Positions 11,421-24,560 of a stretch of DNA of 64,000 bases are shown here, piece by piece. Both the position numbers and the translations under genes were made by a program. Under the pieces are notes generated by a model that worked only from the letters and a program-made list of their open reading frames with translations, was not told where the DNA came from and did not search any database. The DNA comes from Emydura subglobosa (taxonomy: Eukaryota > Chordata > Testudines > Chelidae): NCBI GenBank assembly GCA_007922225.1, contig ML679966.1:57866148-57930147 (forward strand), given 5' to 3'. Numbering within the stretch: position 1 is the first letter of the stretch; every line of letters starts with the position of its first letter.

Positions 11421-12380
11421 ATAATTTACCTAAAGGTTAGTTTACACTAGGGCTAAAACTGCCATCAAATAGGGCTGTTCTTACATGTAGTTTAAAATTA
11501 AGATGGGACCAGCATACAAACTCTCAGTTCGGGCCCATCTTATCTAAGTTGGTTTAATGTAGACAAGTCACAACTATTTTGAAATGATATTCTAGACAGT
11601 GGCATTCAACTCTGTTGAAACCAGGGTTGAATTTGTCCTGTGGGGTATATCTAATGTAGACTTCTGAAGTAAACAAACACACGTTTTCAAGTTGTTTATA
11701 CCAGTTGATTATATAAGTTGGTTTTACACACAGTGACCAAACAAATCATGTTAATCATGTGTAAATTACATTGGTTGAAACCATTTGAGTTGAGGTTTAA
11801 GATTTAATATTTACGTGGTATCTATTTTAAAATAATATAATAAATTGCTAGGTACATGAATGTTCCTTCCATGATATTAATGCACATATTATAGATACTA
11901 GACACAGAGCCTATCTTTGATTCAAGGGCAAGCTGCTGATAGGAGTGAATTTTCAAAGTATTACATGTGGTTGTAACTTAGATTCCCATTATTTTTTAAT
12001 GCATCATGTGAGTAAAGGCTCTGCACAAATTTTTGAAAGTTTAAGGGTTGGTATTTTATATATAGCTTGGGTTTAATTAAAAGACCAATTGAGGTGATAA
12101 GTTTGCTAATAACCTCCTTTAAAGATTTATCTATTGTTGAGCATATTCAGCAATAACAAAATCATTTTAGGACTATCACAAGATTTGTTTGAACTGCTGC
12201 ATTAACAAGCTAATGCCATCACACAAACGTGACTGTCACTCGTGAGCATAGTGTTGTTAGGTTCAGGGATTTATTGACTTATAGTAGTAGCTCCAGTCCT
12301 AGCACACCCAATGAATTTATCTGTTGGGACCAATGTTTAGCTGGAGTCTCTCTATATACAGTGTATGATATTTTGTGAAA
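11420..12380. other. AT-rich intron, possible old MITE
   Basis: The phrases gtttacactagggc near 11441 and taatgtagaca near 11556 resemble ends of short DNA elements, but I could not pair them. Otherwise nothing is seen. Confidence 0.3.
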
Positions 12381-12389
12381 CACTTTAAC

Positions 12390-13006
12390 ATGGTGGTTCC
12401 CAACTTTTTTGGCCGAGGGCCACAGATATCATTTTTACAACCCTGAAGGGCCACCACTTTCCACCAGCAGACCCCCTTCCCTCCCCATACTGCAGCCAAA
12501 TGGAAGGAATTCCAGATGGAAGGCAGCCTCCTCGCTGATCTCCCGTCCCGTTGGTTTCAGCAGGGAAACCACACGCGTCCTGTAGCCCCATTCACTCCAC
12601 CTGGGTCCCTAGGCAGTGGCTCCCTTCTGCAGCCAGGGGGACAGCAGGTCAGTGCTCCCCTCCCTCTGGCTCCAGCAGGGACCCTAGTGTCTAGGGTCCC
12701 AGGCAGAGCTCTTTGCTCTCTGCTGAAGTGGGGGGAGGAGAGCGCTGATCTCCGCTCCCTGTGGCTCCAGAAGGGACCCCAGCACCTATGGACGAAGGCA
12801 GAGTGCTTTGCCATGCTCCCTGTTACAGCCAGGGGAAGGGAAGTGCTGATCTCTTGTCCCCCTGGCTGCAGCATGGAAATGGCACACGTCCTGTAGACGC
12901 ATGCGCTCACCTGAGTCTTTAGGCAGTGGCTCCCTTCTGTAGCCAGCGGAAATGGCCTTCTGCAGGCCATTTTGAAAGACCCTGTGGGACACGGGTTGAG
13001 AACATT
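12390..13006. mobile_element. Non-autonomous hAT element with internal duplication
   Basis: The ends atggtggttcccaactt and gggttgagaacatt are inverted repeats of the hAT-like type CAGTGGTTCTCAAC. Candidate 8-bp target duplications are actttaac (12382-12389) and gctttaac (13007-13014), 7 of 8. Inside, a block of about 105 bp at 12533-12640 (starting gctgatctcccgtccc, ending ctcccttctgcagccag) recurs at 12846-12949, with a partial third copy from about 12743. Length 617 bp, GC-rich, no plausible protein. Confidence 0.7.
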
Positions 13007-13014
13007 GCTTTAAC

Positions 13015-14890
13015 GCCTCTAATAAAGCTCAGGGTGGGTACCTTACCTCGTGGACAAAAATTATTTTTGTAGAAGACTCTTTGAAAGCAAACTGGATGTT
13101 TTCTAGACAAGACACTGTTCTTCCTGGAGAATATCATTTTTTCTCTTTTTCATTTATTTGTAATTCTTAATGGACAAAGCAGAGCGAGTGGCTTTTCCTC
13201 AGCACGGAGACTGGTATAAAATCATAGGAATTAGAGTGGAAAATGAAGTTTAAGATCTAATAAGACATTCTCCTGCAAGAGCAAGACTGAGCCCCTCAGT
13301 TGACATATCAGATATTAATTGATAATGTTCTGAATCTTAGCAAAAATGTTATTTGAAAGTTCTAATCCTAGTTAAAAGATAATGTACTCTCAAAGAACAA
13401 GATAAATGGAATAAAGGTAAGATATATTAGCAGTATGAATTCATACAAAATCAGGGCTGAATTCTCTGGTCCTTAAAGTTTATTCTGAGTAACCTATCTA
13501 GCCAGTGGAGGATTCTGTCCTCCATGCCCCTCCTTTCTCCTTGCACCCAGACAGTCCCTGGATGACCATATTGCCTGTAGAGGTCATTTGCAGTTGCTAT
13601 AGAATAAAGCAAACTGCTCTGTTTTACACCAGGGCCCTAGCTGCTGCCTGGTGGTTGCAGAACTGGAGGTGTGTAAAGATGGGTTAAGGCTGCCTTCATA
13701 CCCTGTTCCCATCACTTGACGTGTGGCAAGTGTGGCACAGCTGGCCTAGAGAATCCATGCCCCAAATTAGAGTAAACTACTTTTTTTTTCAAGAGTCATG
13801 TTCATGTCAAATGTTATACTAGCAATACCTTTCTATTTTAAAAACGTGCATATTTATTCTGCTGTTTACTGAAACATTCTAATACGATAGACAATATGAT
13901 GTGATTTTTATAGAGCAGTAGCTTGTTAAAGTTGGGGCTTCCTGTCTATTAGTTCATTTTGTCCCCCTTCACTTCACCAAAACTCCGCCAATACACATGG
14001 AAGGTCTCATGTTTTCCTCTCTGCCAAAGAAGAAAAGTCTTTTATAAAGTTTGGGCTGCAGTGAATTGTACAAGGCATTTAATGACATTCAGTAATTTAA
14101 ACTTGGAGGTATTTCACTATTGTCCTTTTATTTTCAAATGTCCTATCAAAAATCGTTTGGCTCTATTAACAAGATGGGATTAACACAAGGGCCCTGCATA
14201 AGGATATAGGACGTCTACTTTGCATCTTCTTGTTACCATGTGCTTGTACCATGCATATTTTAACCCTCCATGAAGGTGTAGTATAATTATTACTAAATCA
14301 TAATAGTCAGTGGATTATATTAGTTTTAACCAGGATATGGAGGGAGCTGGAGCCTCTCTTAAGAACGGAAGGAACTAGGGTTTGGGACAGAGAGGACCTG
14401 CAGGAAAAAAGAGAGGTACAGCCATGCTTGGACAAATCTGAGGCTGAAGTTTCTCTTGTGTTTTGGGTTAGGGTAACAAGAAACTTTCATCCTAGGATTT
14501 TGGCTAAATTTGGGCTTTTTTTACAACGTGCTCAAACATTGTTCAGAGCAGAGTAAGAACTTCCCCTGCCTATCACTCCATACTCCATGTTTATTTTTCT
14601 TATTTAGCCTCAGCAAGCACTGGTGTCTCTAACATTTTGGGAAATTGTAAGGTAGAATTTTAAAAGTACTCATTTCATATTTTCCAAACCTAAAATGACT
14701 CTGTGTGGTCTAACAACAACACAGTGCTGATATTAGACCAACATGAGATGATAAGGCTAATTCTATGTATGTTGTGATTAGGAGGAGATACTGAGGAAAA
14801 AATGGTCTAAGAAACAGAGCAGCAGGCTGAGCTAGGACTTCATAAGTTCTATCCCTGGCTCTGCCACACTGTGCAGCCTTATCACTACCC
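13015..14890. other. Intron with nothing recognisable
   Basis: Read on both strands. Short open frames only, no motif, no clear repeat ends. Confidence 0.5.
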
Positions 14891-14892
14891 TT

Positions 14893-15050
14893 ACATAGCA
14901 CCTATTACAGAGATATTAAATTTGCTTTATATGTACCAGGAGAGGTAGGTGTAATGTTTTCATTTTCCGGATTGAAAAATTGAAGCCGTCAGAGGTTATT
15001 TGCTCAAGACCATGCAGCAAGTCAGAGCTAGATCAGAATTCAAATCATAG
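14893..15050 (+). repeat. MIR-like SINE fragment
   Basis: The order cattttccggattgaaaaat, then gaagccgtcagaggttattt, gctcaagaccatgcagcaag and tcagagctag is a mutated form of the MIR core (cattttacag, gaggttaag, cttgcccaaggtcacacagc). Confidence 0.6.
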
Positions 15051-15059
15051 ACGGGTGTG

Positions 15060-17221
15060 AGGGAATGAATTTGTCAAGATTTGTATAATCCTATAGATTA
15101 TTATTATTAGGTGCCTCTGCATTTTGGAGAATAAAGAAAACAGAATTTCACAGTGCAAAAGAAATACTGTTTCCTGCATGTCAGTTTTGCTCCTTTCCAC
15201 AGAGTCCAGAAGATACATAGACAGTTGGTGTGGCTTGATAGAGGGTGTGGCATTTGTTGGAATGAGCAGAAATATGACAAGGGATGAAGTTTACTTTAGT
15301 TTTTGCCTGGCTGGAATATGACAAAGTTTGGATCCAGATGTGAAGTTCAGGGGTATGGATCCACTATAAATTGGTGTATATTCCATATAGTTGTATGTGT
15401 TTTTGCAGACATAAGCTATGTAGTGGTCTTATTCTCAATTGATAAAGTAAATGTCATGTTTGATATATCACCAGATTGCCTTTTCAAAAAAAGATGCCAT
15501 GGAATAAGATGTGCAAGAACCGTGTTTCCCTGCTGATCTCATTCTAACTTTATGGATTCTGCTATTAGCTCACTCTTCTTAGCATCAAAATAATTTTTTT
15601 TGTACATTCTAAACACTTGTGTGACCCTGAAATGTGCTTAATAAGTAAAACTGCTGAATCTGAGATGGCTTTTATTGTACTCTGATGAGCGTCTCTGGGA
15701 TTTTGTTACGGACTGACAACCATCTGATGTGAATTGAAAACCTGGAGTCAGAGTTCTTCTTCAGTAGAAAACAGTATCTGCACAAGTTTGCTCACTGACA
15801 TCTTTTATTCTTTTGATTCCTTAATTAATGCATAATTTATCATGCTTTCACTTTGATTTCAGACTGCAAAATTTGCAAGACTGTAGTGATAACATTAATA
15901 AAATATAGAGGGTTATGACAGTGCTAGTCTGAAGACATTTTCTAGCAGAATCATACATGAGGAAGAATTCTGTCAGATTTCTGAAGTGCAACTTTTGGCA
16001 TTTCTTCTGCATGCTTAAAGTGCATCATATTTCTTTTGAACCCAGGAAAAGTTCTGTTTCCATGGAGTAATGGTTTATATTTGATCTAGATTAGAGCTGC
16101 CCAGAATAATCCTAACTATGGTGGATCAGGAGTAACCATAGCAGAATAGAATATTATTGTATTTACATGAGAAAGCTGGTGTCTTAGATAACATTAATGG
16201 CTAAATATTTTAAAGATCCCCTTTTGCCTTTCTATCTTTGTTACCATATTAAATCCTTTTTCATCATTTGGGGTCAGATTTTCCTTCTGTCTGTAGGCCA
16301 GACTCTTCCACACATACATTAAGTAGTCCCTTACTTTGGAAGTAGTCCCACTGAAATCAGTCTTTTTTTTTTTTTGTACACTTGTGAAGTTAGGTGCTAA
16401 TAAACATGAGTAAGGAGACAGAATCTACTCCTGTGAAAACAGATAATTTTAATTTATAACATTTATTTTATTCTCAACCTCTAAATATGAATAGCCTCAC
16501 GTTTGTTTTCTAGGGCTCAGCATGCCAAGTAATAAAAAATGGTGAAATGTAGTGTTTTTTCTCTTCTGTCTGAAGCAGTAGCATATCAGAACATGACATG
16601 TCAAGCATTTCCAAACACACACAGTGAGCTACACTTTCTGATGGAAGGCAGACACTACTGTATGCAAAAAGAAATCAGTCTCTTTAAAATATTCAGCAAA
16701 GTCCTTTTCAGATTGTATACTTGCAGCAGTATTTTGTAATTATTGAAATATGTGGCACTGTACTGCTTGTTTGGCTATTTCAAGGTTCATGCTGACTTTG
16801 GAGTGTGGATTTAATATTATTGAAAGCTTGGAGGAGTACAGTATTTACCAACAATCTCCTTGATATAGGCATGTAATGCCCATTGATGTTAGTGATCATT
16901 TATTGTAACTTTGTGGGGCAGGAGTCTCTGAAGGAGTGATAATATAACTGAGATTGCCTGTTGATCACAATCTGAAGTGCAGAGCTGGGAAGAAGCTGGT
17001 CTGGGACCAGTAGTGGGCAGCTGGACAGTGGTCTTCAGTTTCAATGTCATATATATGGCTTATGACATTCCTCATCTGATCCTGGATTCCTCTCATTAGC
17101 AAGAGATATTTTGGGGGAATTCTAGTAGATGCCTGGATCCCCTCCTGACTTGGATTGGAATGTATGAACAAAGGTAGCATCATCCCCTTAGTGGTGTCCG
17201 ATAGTGTTCTTTGTGTTCTGA
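15060..17221. other. Intron; one small palindromic repeat relic
   Basis: Around 16312-16430 the wording aagtagtcccactgaaatca and gtgctaataaacatgagtaagg resembles the amniote palindromic repeat with agtcccattgaagtcaatgg. The rest holds nothing I recognise. Confidence 0.4.
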
Positions 17222-18115
17222 GTTATAAATGTGTGTGATATATCTGTATCTCAAACTTGTGCTGTGCTTTTGGGTGACACCCCCAGACAGATTAGCATCA
17301 GCGCTATCCAGCCTACTTGATGGCCCATCAAGGGCAATCAGCAATACAGTGGACCCATTGAGAGAAGTCTGGGGCTATGCCCATGAGTCAGGAGGACATG
17401 TAGGTACATGCCTGTGAACAGGGAACTCCAAGTGGTTTTTGATGCCCATGTGCTGTGAGCTTGTTTTTGGGACATGCCACATGGCAAAGGATATAAAAGG
17501 CAGCTTCATCATCTCCATCGTGTCTTCAGTCCTACTTCTTACCTCTGTCTGGAGTAACTTCTTTACAAACTGAAGCTTTGAACAAAGGACTGATAGACCC
17601 ATCCAAATTTTTGATATGCTCCAGAGGGATTTTACAAGCCAGCAAACTCACCAATGCTGACTAAGAACCTAATATATAGACTTTGAAGTCATATGTATGC
17701 ATTTGATTGCTTTGACCATTTAACATTTCTCTTCTCATTCTTTTCTGTTCTTTTATAATAAACATTTAGTTGTAGACATTAAAGGATTGGCTGCCAGCAT
17801 AGTATTTTGTTTAAGACCTAAACTACTATTGGTCTGGAAATGTGACTGGCCATCTGGTGATCAGAACATTTTATATAGTGAATAGAGTTTTCCTGGACGC
17901 ATGTGCTGATTGGAAGTCAGAAACTGGAATTAAGGGGCTGTGTGATTTCTTTGTTTTAGCTTCTGGATAATCAGTGTGAGGAATCAAGAGCTGGGTGGTG
18001 AATCTAACTTCAGTGTTAGCCACCAGTTTTGGGAGAATCTGCTCTCTTTTTTGCAGCGTGCCCTGAACTGGACATTTTCATTATGGGCTACAATAGGGAC
18101 CTCGGATCAGAACTT
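17222..18115 (+). mobile_element. LTR of an old retroelement, family A copy 1 (+)
   Basis: The segment aligns by eye over its whole length with the reverse complement of about 59690-60592. It has a TATA-like box atataaaagg at 17491-17500 and a polyadenylation signal aataaa at 17757-17762, a spacing of about 265 bp that the second copy shares. Shared landmarks include gatatatctgtat, tgatggcccatcaag, aacaaaggactgatagaccc, ggattggctgccagcat and ctggaattaag. No internal coding region is attached. Exact ends and target duplication are unresolved, and whether it is ERV or gypsy is unknown. Confidence 0.75.
17491..17500 (+). promoter_or_regulatory. TATA-like box of the LTR
   Basis: atataaaagg, followed after about 40 nt by gtcttcagtcc. 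The equivalent tatataag lies in the second copy on the minus strand at 60347-60355. Activity is not implied. Confidence 0.55.
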
Positions 18116-18950
18116 GATAATATTAACATAAACTTTTAAAATACAGTTTCAAACCCAGTATTAGCATTACTTAAGGCTTACAGGCATGTCAGTCCTTTGT
18201 CAACAAAAGGGAAAATAGCCTTAAAATGACTCCTTTACAAAACTTTGATATGCATCCCCATTGTGTCCATGATTCTAGTAGACTCCAGCAGGGCAAAAAA
18301 AAAAAGAAGTCTTGGCTACATTTGCATGATGTTGAAAAATTTTGTTGATATGCATTAGGGATTTATTTAATACAGACTGTACAAGAAACGTAATTAACAC
18401 TGACATTCCTGCTATGTAAACCTAGTTCTCTAGTTTCAGAACAATCACTACCTCACAGTTCTAGGATTATAGCAAAAAACTTCTACAAGTTATTATATGT
18501 GTATTTTAATGGGACATGATGATTGATAAATGTAGATGGAAATTGTTTCAGAATTTAGGAAGCTGTAAGATATTGATTCGGAAGTCAGTTTTTCTCAAGT
18601 GAAATATCCAACACAAATATAAGTGTATGTTGCAGAGGTTGCAAGACCATATACAGTGAATTTACCTAGTCTTGAATAGGCTAACTGTTTTTTTATTCCA
18701 CTACTTCAGAATCTTCTGTTTCTTGAATTTGAATTAAGATTGGGAGAAACATAATTCCGAGTAAAAATACTAGACTTTTTTTTGTTTACATACAAATCAA
18801 GCCAGATTGCATTCCCTTTAATATGATTTTTCAAAGCAAACTTTCAGTTCATTAGCAAGGTAATGTTTTGTTAAATGCAATGATAGTCTGTTTTACATAA
18901 AATATATGCCAATATAGAACATTTCCTATTGTTGTCATGCAAGATTGATA
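18116..18950. other. Intron with nothing recognisable
   Basis: AT-rich, short A and T runs only. Confidence 0.5.
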
Positions 18951-20400
18951 TGTATGTACTGTATGGAGGATATATAGAGATTGATATGTATATAGTCTAG
19001 GATACAGAGACTATCTAGTGGTGAGGGGTGCTTTAAGGTACCCATAATCTTGGGATGACTGCATTGATCAAGAGTGTCTAAGTTACAAGGAGTGGCATTG
19101 ATTGGCATCCTTTCATCTGAGGTGGAAATTGCAGCCTATGATGTAGATGGTTTGCAATGCCTCATGTGACTAAATAGTCCAATCTGAGATTTGCATAATG
19201 TTTGGCAGTTACTGCAAATATATGTGGCTTGGATGGGAGCTGCTTGCTTCCTACAAGCTCTTTTTTCTCTTCAAGCTGTAGGAGCAAGTTTCTATCATGG
19301 ACTTTGATGCCCTGGTGAAGACGATGGCACCACTTGTTACGATCATTTGTCAAGGTTTCCTATTGGTCAGGATCAATTCCAAATTTCTTCATATCTTGCT
19401 TGCATGTGTCTTTAACAGGACGTCCCAAGCTTCACTATATTCTTGTTCCTCTGATAGCTCATCATATAGCATATCCTTAGGTGTGCATCCAACCTGTTCA
19501 TATGGCCTTGCCAGTGCAGTCATCTTTGCTTGGGCAGGACTGTCAAACTTCACTCATCTGCCCTTTGAAGAATCTCTGCGTTGGTAACTTTATCTTACCA
19601 TTTGATGTGGCGTATACAGCATAAGCAGTGTAAGTGGAAACTGTTTTACCTTTTCTCCTGATAAGCGTAAGTTGTCCATGTTTCCGCACCATACATGTGG
19701 GGGCTGAGGGGACAAGCTTGGAACACTAGCATTTTGGTCTTGATGATAAGCTTTGAATTGTTCCATGCTCTTTTAGTTAGTCTCCTAAAGGTGGTGGCAG
19801 CCTTTCCAATGTGAACAATTAGTTCTTCATCTAGTGAGAGGTTGGTAGTCACTGTAGAACTTAAATAGCTGAAATTTTGGACTACTTCTAGTTGGTTTGC
19901 ATTTAGCATGATTAAAAGATCTTGTGGAATCCCCTGTCCTAATACAACCATTCTTTTGAAAGGAAATGCCTGGCAAGCGCTTGAAAGGCATGAGTTCTTA
20001 TAGTGGATCTTTATCGTGGGCTATAAGGGCAGCATCATCAGTGAATAGAAGTTCCCTGATTAGCACCTTTTTTACTTTTATCTTTGTCTTAAGTTGTGAG
20101 AGACTGAAGTTTCCCATCCGATCTAGTGTGGAGATAAACTCCATCTTTCATGTCCTTAAACGTACAGTTCAGAAGTACCGAGAAGAAGATTTCAAAGAGG
20201 GTAGGGACAAGAACACATCCTGACTTCACTCCCCTTTTAATCACAAAGCTGTCCAAAGTAGACCCGTCAAACTGGACATTTGCTCTCATGTTGTCCTGAA
20301 ATGAACGTATAAGACTTAACAAGGTTGATGGACATCCTATCTTTTCTAGGAGTAGCCGGAGTACATCAGAATAGAAGAGTGGTCTGACCAGTTTTGGTGG
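18950..20400 (-). mobile_element. Non-LTR retrotransposon, RT to 3' end, 5' truncated
   Basis: On the minus strand, from 20395 downward, one reads LEKIGCPSTLLSLIRSFQD, then S-G-C-V-L-V-P-T-L-F near 20220. The catalytic box follows as LLFTDDAALIAHD near 20000-20040, and the thumb as VQNFSYLSSTV and MYGAETWT (19690-19890). The end of the protein has a C-S-N-C...H-M-R-H zinc finger near 19170-19220. This resembles a widespread animal LINE lineage of the jockey/L2/CR1 assemblage whose ORF2 ends in a C2H2 finger. The classical FADD appears as FTDD. Several stops separate the blocks, so it is dead. The 5' half (endonuclease) is missing, as usual for target-primed insertion. The element is antisense to FSTL5. 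Confidence 0.75.
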
Positions 20401-21880
20401 CTGCCATCACAGCTCTCAATATTGCATAATTATGTGGTGATGGGATGCAAGAAGATGAAGAGAATAAGAACCAAAGAAGAAATAGAAATGTAAATCTTTC
20501 AGACTACCCAGAAGGTGTGCAGACAGCTAAACAAAACTGTGCATTAGAGAGAAGAGGAGATAGTGAAAAGGACAGAAGTTTTTAGGGGAGAAGAAGTGAA
20601 CAGTAGACTCCTGCCTGGAACAACTTTATTCCACCATTAGATGCTGCTACTTCTCCATCTCCTGGGAGGAAGGCTGAGAGCCACATACTCCTTAACCATC
20701 TAGACACCAGCTCTGTCTTCTGCTCCCATATCAGATTCCCCTGTTTACTATATCTTCATTTTACTATTGAGAAAGAAGGGAGGGGGCTAGATCAAGAATA
20801 GCAGTGTGACCAAACCTAGGGAGAAAAGGGAGAGCAGCTGACAAGACTCTTATCCCTGGATTCCCTATAGTTTAACTCATATTCACAAGTTAATTACACT
20901 ATACAGGTGTTGCCAATCTATTGGCAATGAAAGCCCCGTAGCACACCTGTGATCATGTATTATACTTGGTTTCCTTTTGTTTTGGTTCTCTCCCTGAACA
21001 TCCCCTCTTAGAATTACATGAGTTACTGATGTCATTGGTATTCTCGGAACAAAGTGGTGCATGCAAATATAGTATAAAGTCAATTTTGCATAATAGCTTG
21101 TAACTTATACTATAGTTTGTGAAATATAAAAGTGTATATGATTATGTATACTGTGTACTGGGGTATGTTTGTGTGTACACATTATCTTTTCTGTTGTTAA
21201 ACAAATACTATGGGACTATAACTTATTGATTAAAAATGCATTGTTCAACTCAATTTAGCTTCAAATTATATGAGTGCTTATTTAGAAAGTTTCTATTTGC
21301 ACCAAAAATCGAATGTTTGTTTTAAATCTTTGTTTTCAGTTACTCTTGGGAACGTCCCAGGAAATTATTTATCCTATGCATCATTTCCAGTGCAATAGTT
21401 TTAAGAATGTATTTGACTTGTTGCAGTAATTGTAGATGATGATTAATAAGTATTTAATAAGACTTTGTTTTGGTGAAACATTCCACAACAGTACAGTATT
21501 CCCTGTGCATGAAAGGGAGGTATATTTCCCATTATGTGGTTTATAAAGCTAGCTCCACAAATGGAGCAGAAGAACAAAGGTGGGACTTATTTAGATAGAG
21601 GTTTACCTCCTAACACTCCTCTGTTATCTAACGGGACTACTGAAATGATAGTCCTACCTCACATTCCAGTTCTTGTCACTTGTCTTTTTAACAACTGCTA
21701 CTCTGGAGAGAATTAATCTTGCTGACAAAACTTCATAATTTCAAGAACCAATTTCTGTTGCTACCTGTAAGTCTCTCAAGATTATTTTTTTTAATACCTG
21801 GAGGAAAAATTCAGGCCATTTAAAGCGTAGAATCTAAGTTTGACCAAACAAATGCAAAAATGGATTCTCTGGTAAAATGT
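20401..21880. other. Intron with nothing recognisable
   Basis: A short purine-rich part at 20440-20600. No repeat ends or genes. Confidence 0.45.
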
Positions 21881-22800
21881 TGTTGTAGAAGCTAGGACTA
21901 ACTTGTTAGAAAGAGAGTTAAAGGAGATGCAAAATAAAGTTTATTTGGAGAAGCAACAAAACAATACAATACTTACAATCAGGCAGAGTTGTTAAAATTC
22001 GTAAACCATTTTAGGCCTCTAATATCAAAATAACAGATTTGGCTGTGATATACCATGATGCTAGAGTTTTGTAGATCTCTTTCAGTTTTTGAAATTCACT
22101 TGACTATTTTGATCTCTCTTGGAGACAGTCAAAGTTACTTGGATCCAGAGACTTGGTCTCTTCTCTACCTTGGTATTCTGGGTGTCTCCTGATGGTCACA
22201 TTGGTAGCCCCCTTCATGTCTTCTCCCTGCTGCCTTGAGTGCTATTGGCCCACATTCTCGGTTTTTGTAAGTGATACATTACACAACACAACCATCGACC
22301 CATCATCAGGGTCCGGGCAACTATTCTGCCATATCTCATTCCTTGCTCTGTCAGCTGCTGCCAGCCCAGCTATGCAGTCCACTGACTATAGTCCACAGGC
22401 TATGCTTTCCCCAATCACTAGTGCTGCTTTTACTTATTGGTTTCCCTGTCTTCTTGCAGCCCCTTGCATAGCTGCTTCCATATGGGGTACTCTTTGCTTT
22501 TCTGTTCTGACTCTTCCCCAAAATTGTTAGGTTTGATCTGCAGCTGCCCATCAGATCCTGTTGTCTGTCCTTCCCCCCGCAGCTAAATCAATCTTCTGCT
22601 TTTATTCTTCTGCTTCCACACACCAGTCCTTTGTCTGCTAATTCCAATCCCCCTTTGTCCTCATTTTCTCTTCTAGGTCACTAAAGAGTACATAGTACTC
22701 TGTGGTAGATAGATTAGTATCTGGATCCCTGATCTTTCCAGGATGACCTGTGACCAAAGCCTTGCTGGCTGGGTCTTTCTAAATGTGGGGGGAGGAGGTG
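21880..22800 (-). mobile_element. Possible LTR, minus orientation
   Basis: A GC-rich part (22150-22680) adjoins an AT-rich part that on the minus strand contains a polyadenylation-like aataaactttattttgc (complement at about 21934-21950). Composition and order resemble U3 followed by R/U5 of a solo LTR. No termini or target duplication were found. The 125-residue frame at 22153-22530 is not convincing. Confidence 0.3.
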
Positions 22801-23225
22801 ATGGTGGTTTTGTGGAACTTTATCTAATTGTTTAATTTAAGCCATACTCAGAATTATTTGACATATCAGAAAATCAGAGGTCTTTGACATAAAAGGCCCT
22901 GCTTTCTGTCCTTGGATTTAAAGAAGGTTAAATGTATGGTTATGAACTATTTTATTCTTTGGCTTCAGCTTTTTGTCACGAATTACTGGCATGCAGACAG
23001 TCGTTTATATGAATGGCATGACACATTATTACTGACAAATATGTTAAATAAATTGGTGTTAAAAGCACAGACAGAGGAAGTGTACATAGATATGAATTAG
23101 TTTATTATGGATTTTCATTACCATTACTATTATAATTTTGGCTGTTACCATTACTACCACATACCGAGATCATCATATAACTGTAACTTTTTCCTTATCC
23201 TGAAAGATGTTCTAACCAAACCTGA
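22800..23225. other. Intron with nothing recognisable
   Basis: A short CCA/TTA-rich stretch at 23100-23165 (attaccattactattataat). No gene. Confidence 0.4.
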
Positions 23226-24560
23226 TTAATAGATTCTGAAATTTATGGAAAGGTCCATTATGATCATCTAGTTTAACCACCTGTATGCATATGCAATAGA
23301 TCTTCTCCAAAATAATTCCTAGAACATATATTTTAGAAAAACATCCAGTCATGTTTTAAAGATTGCAGTGATGGAGAATCCACCATGACCATTGGCAAAT
23401 TATTCCAATGGCTAATTACTCTCACTTTTAAAAATAATGCCTTATTTTCAATTTAAATTTGTCTAGCTTCAACTTCCAGTCATTGGATCATGTAATACCT
23501 TTCTTTGCTTGATTGAGGAGTCCATTATTAAATATTTGTCCTCCATGGTAGTTACTTAAAGACATTAATCAAGTCACCCATTAACCTTCTGTTTATTAAG
23601 CTAGTTAGATTGATCTCTTTCAGTCTGTCTGTCACTCTAAGGCATGGTTTCTAATCCTTTAATAATTCTCATGGCTCTTCTCTGAACCTTCTTCAATGTA
23701 TCAACATACTTCTTGAACTGTGGACACCAGAAATGGACTCAATAGTTCAGAAGCAGTGGTACCTCTACCATATACAGAGGAAAAATAACCTCTCTCATCC
23801 CACTTGAGGTTCCCCTGCTTATGCATTTAAGGATCACATTTGGATTTTTGGCCACATTAAACTGGGAACTCATGTTCAGATAATTATCCATTATCCCAAG
23901 TCTTTTCTAGTGTCACTGCTCCTCAGGATAGAGTCCTCCTCCTGTAAGTATGGCCTACGTGCTTTTTTTCCTAAATGTATACATCTATAGTTAGCCATAT
24001 TAATATACATATGTTTGCTTGTGCCCGGTTTAGCAAGCAGTCCAAATTACTCTATATCTGTGACCTGTCTTCTTCATTATTTACCACTCCCCCGATGTTT
24101 GTCTCATCTGCAGATTTTATCAGTGATTTTTGTACAAGTCATTAATAAAAATGTTAAATACTGTAGGGCCAAGAACTGATCCCTATAGGATCAAGCTAGA
24201 AACATGTCCATTCGATGATGATTTCCCATTTATAGCTTCATTTTGAGACCTACCCATTTGCCAACTTTTAATCCATTTAAAGTATATGACGTTAATTTAA
24301 TATCATTCTGGTTTTTTTTAATTAAAATGTTATGCAGCACCAAGTAAACTGCCTTACCGGGGGTCTAAGTATATTACATCAACACTGTTACCTTTATCAA
24401 CCAAACTGATAATTTCATCAGAAAAAGATATCAAGTTAGTTTGACAGCATCTATTTTCCATGAGGAAAGGAAACCAGATGGCTTTGAGATTTCTGTGGCT
24501 TTGTCCTGAACAATTCTTGGGATGTGAACCTATCAATTTTTTTCACTTTTTATTCCTTGT
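23225..24560 (-). mobile_element. CR1 LINE, 5' truncated, minus strand
   Basis: At the right end (24354-24536) the minus strand encodes CCQTNLISFSDEIISLVDKG, then N-S-V-D-V-I-Y-L-D, the CR1 RT palm entry. Toward the left, near 23370-23480, come LEVEAR and VRVISHWNNLPMV..VDSPSLQS, the C-terminal end of CR1 ORF2. The 3' untranslated tail ctagatgatcataatggacc (complement at 23250-23270) is the signature end of reptile and bird CR1. Many stops; inactive. It is antisense to FSTL5 and opposite to the CR1 at 35.3-37.1 kb. Confidence 0.8.

Noticed and set aside
12516..12970. Overlapping frames on both strands (126 and 137 residues)
   Set aside because: They lie inside the hAT-like element, and repeats of its cargo explain the similarity between their halves.
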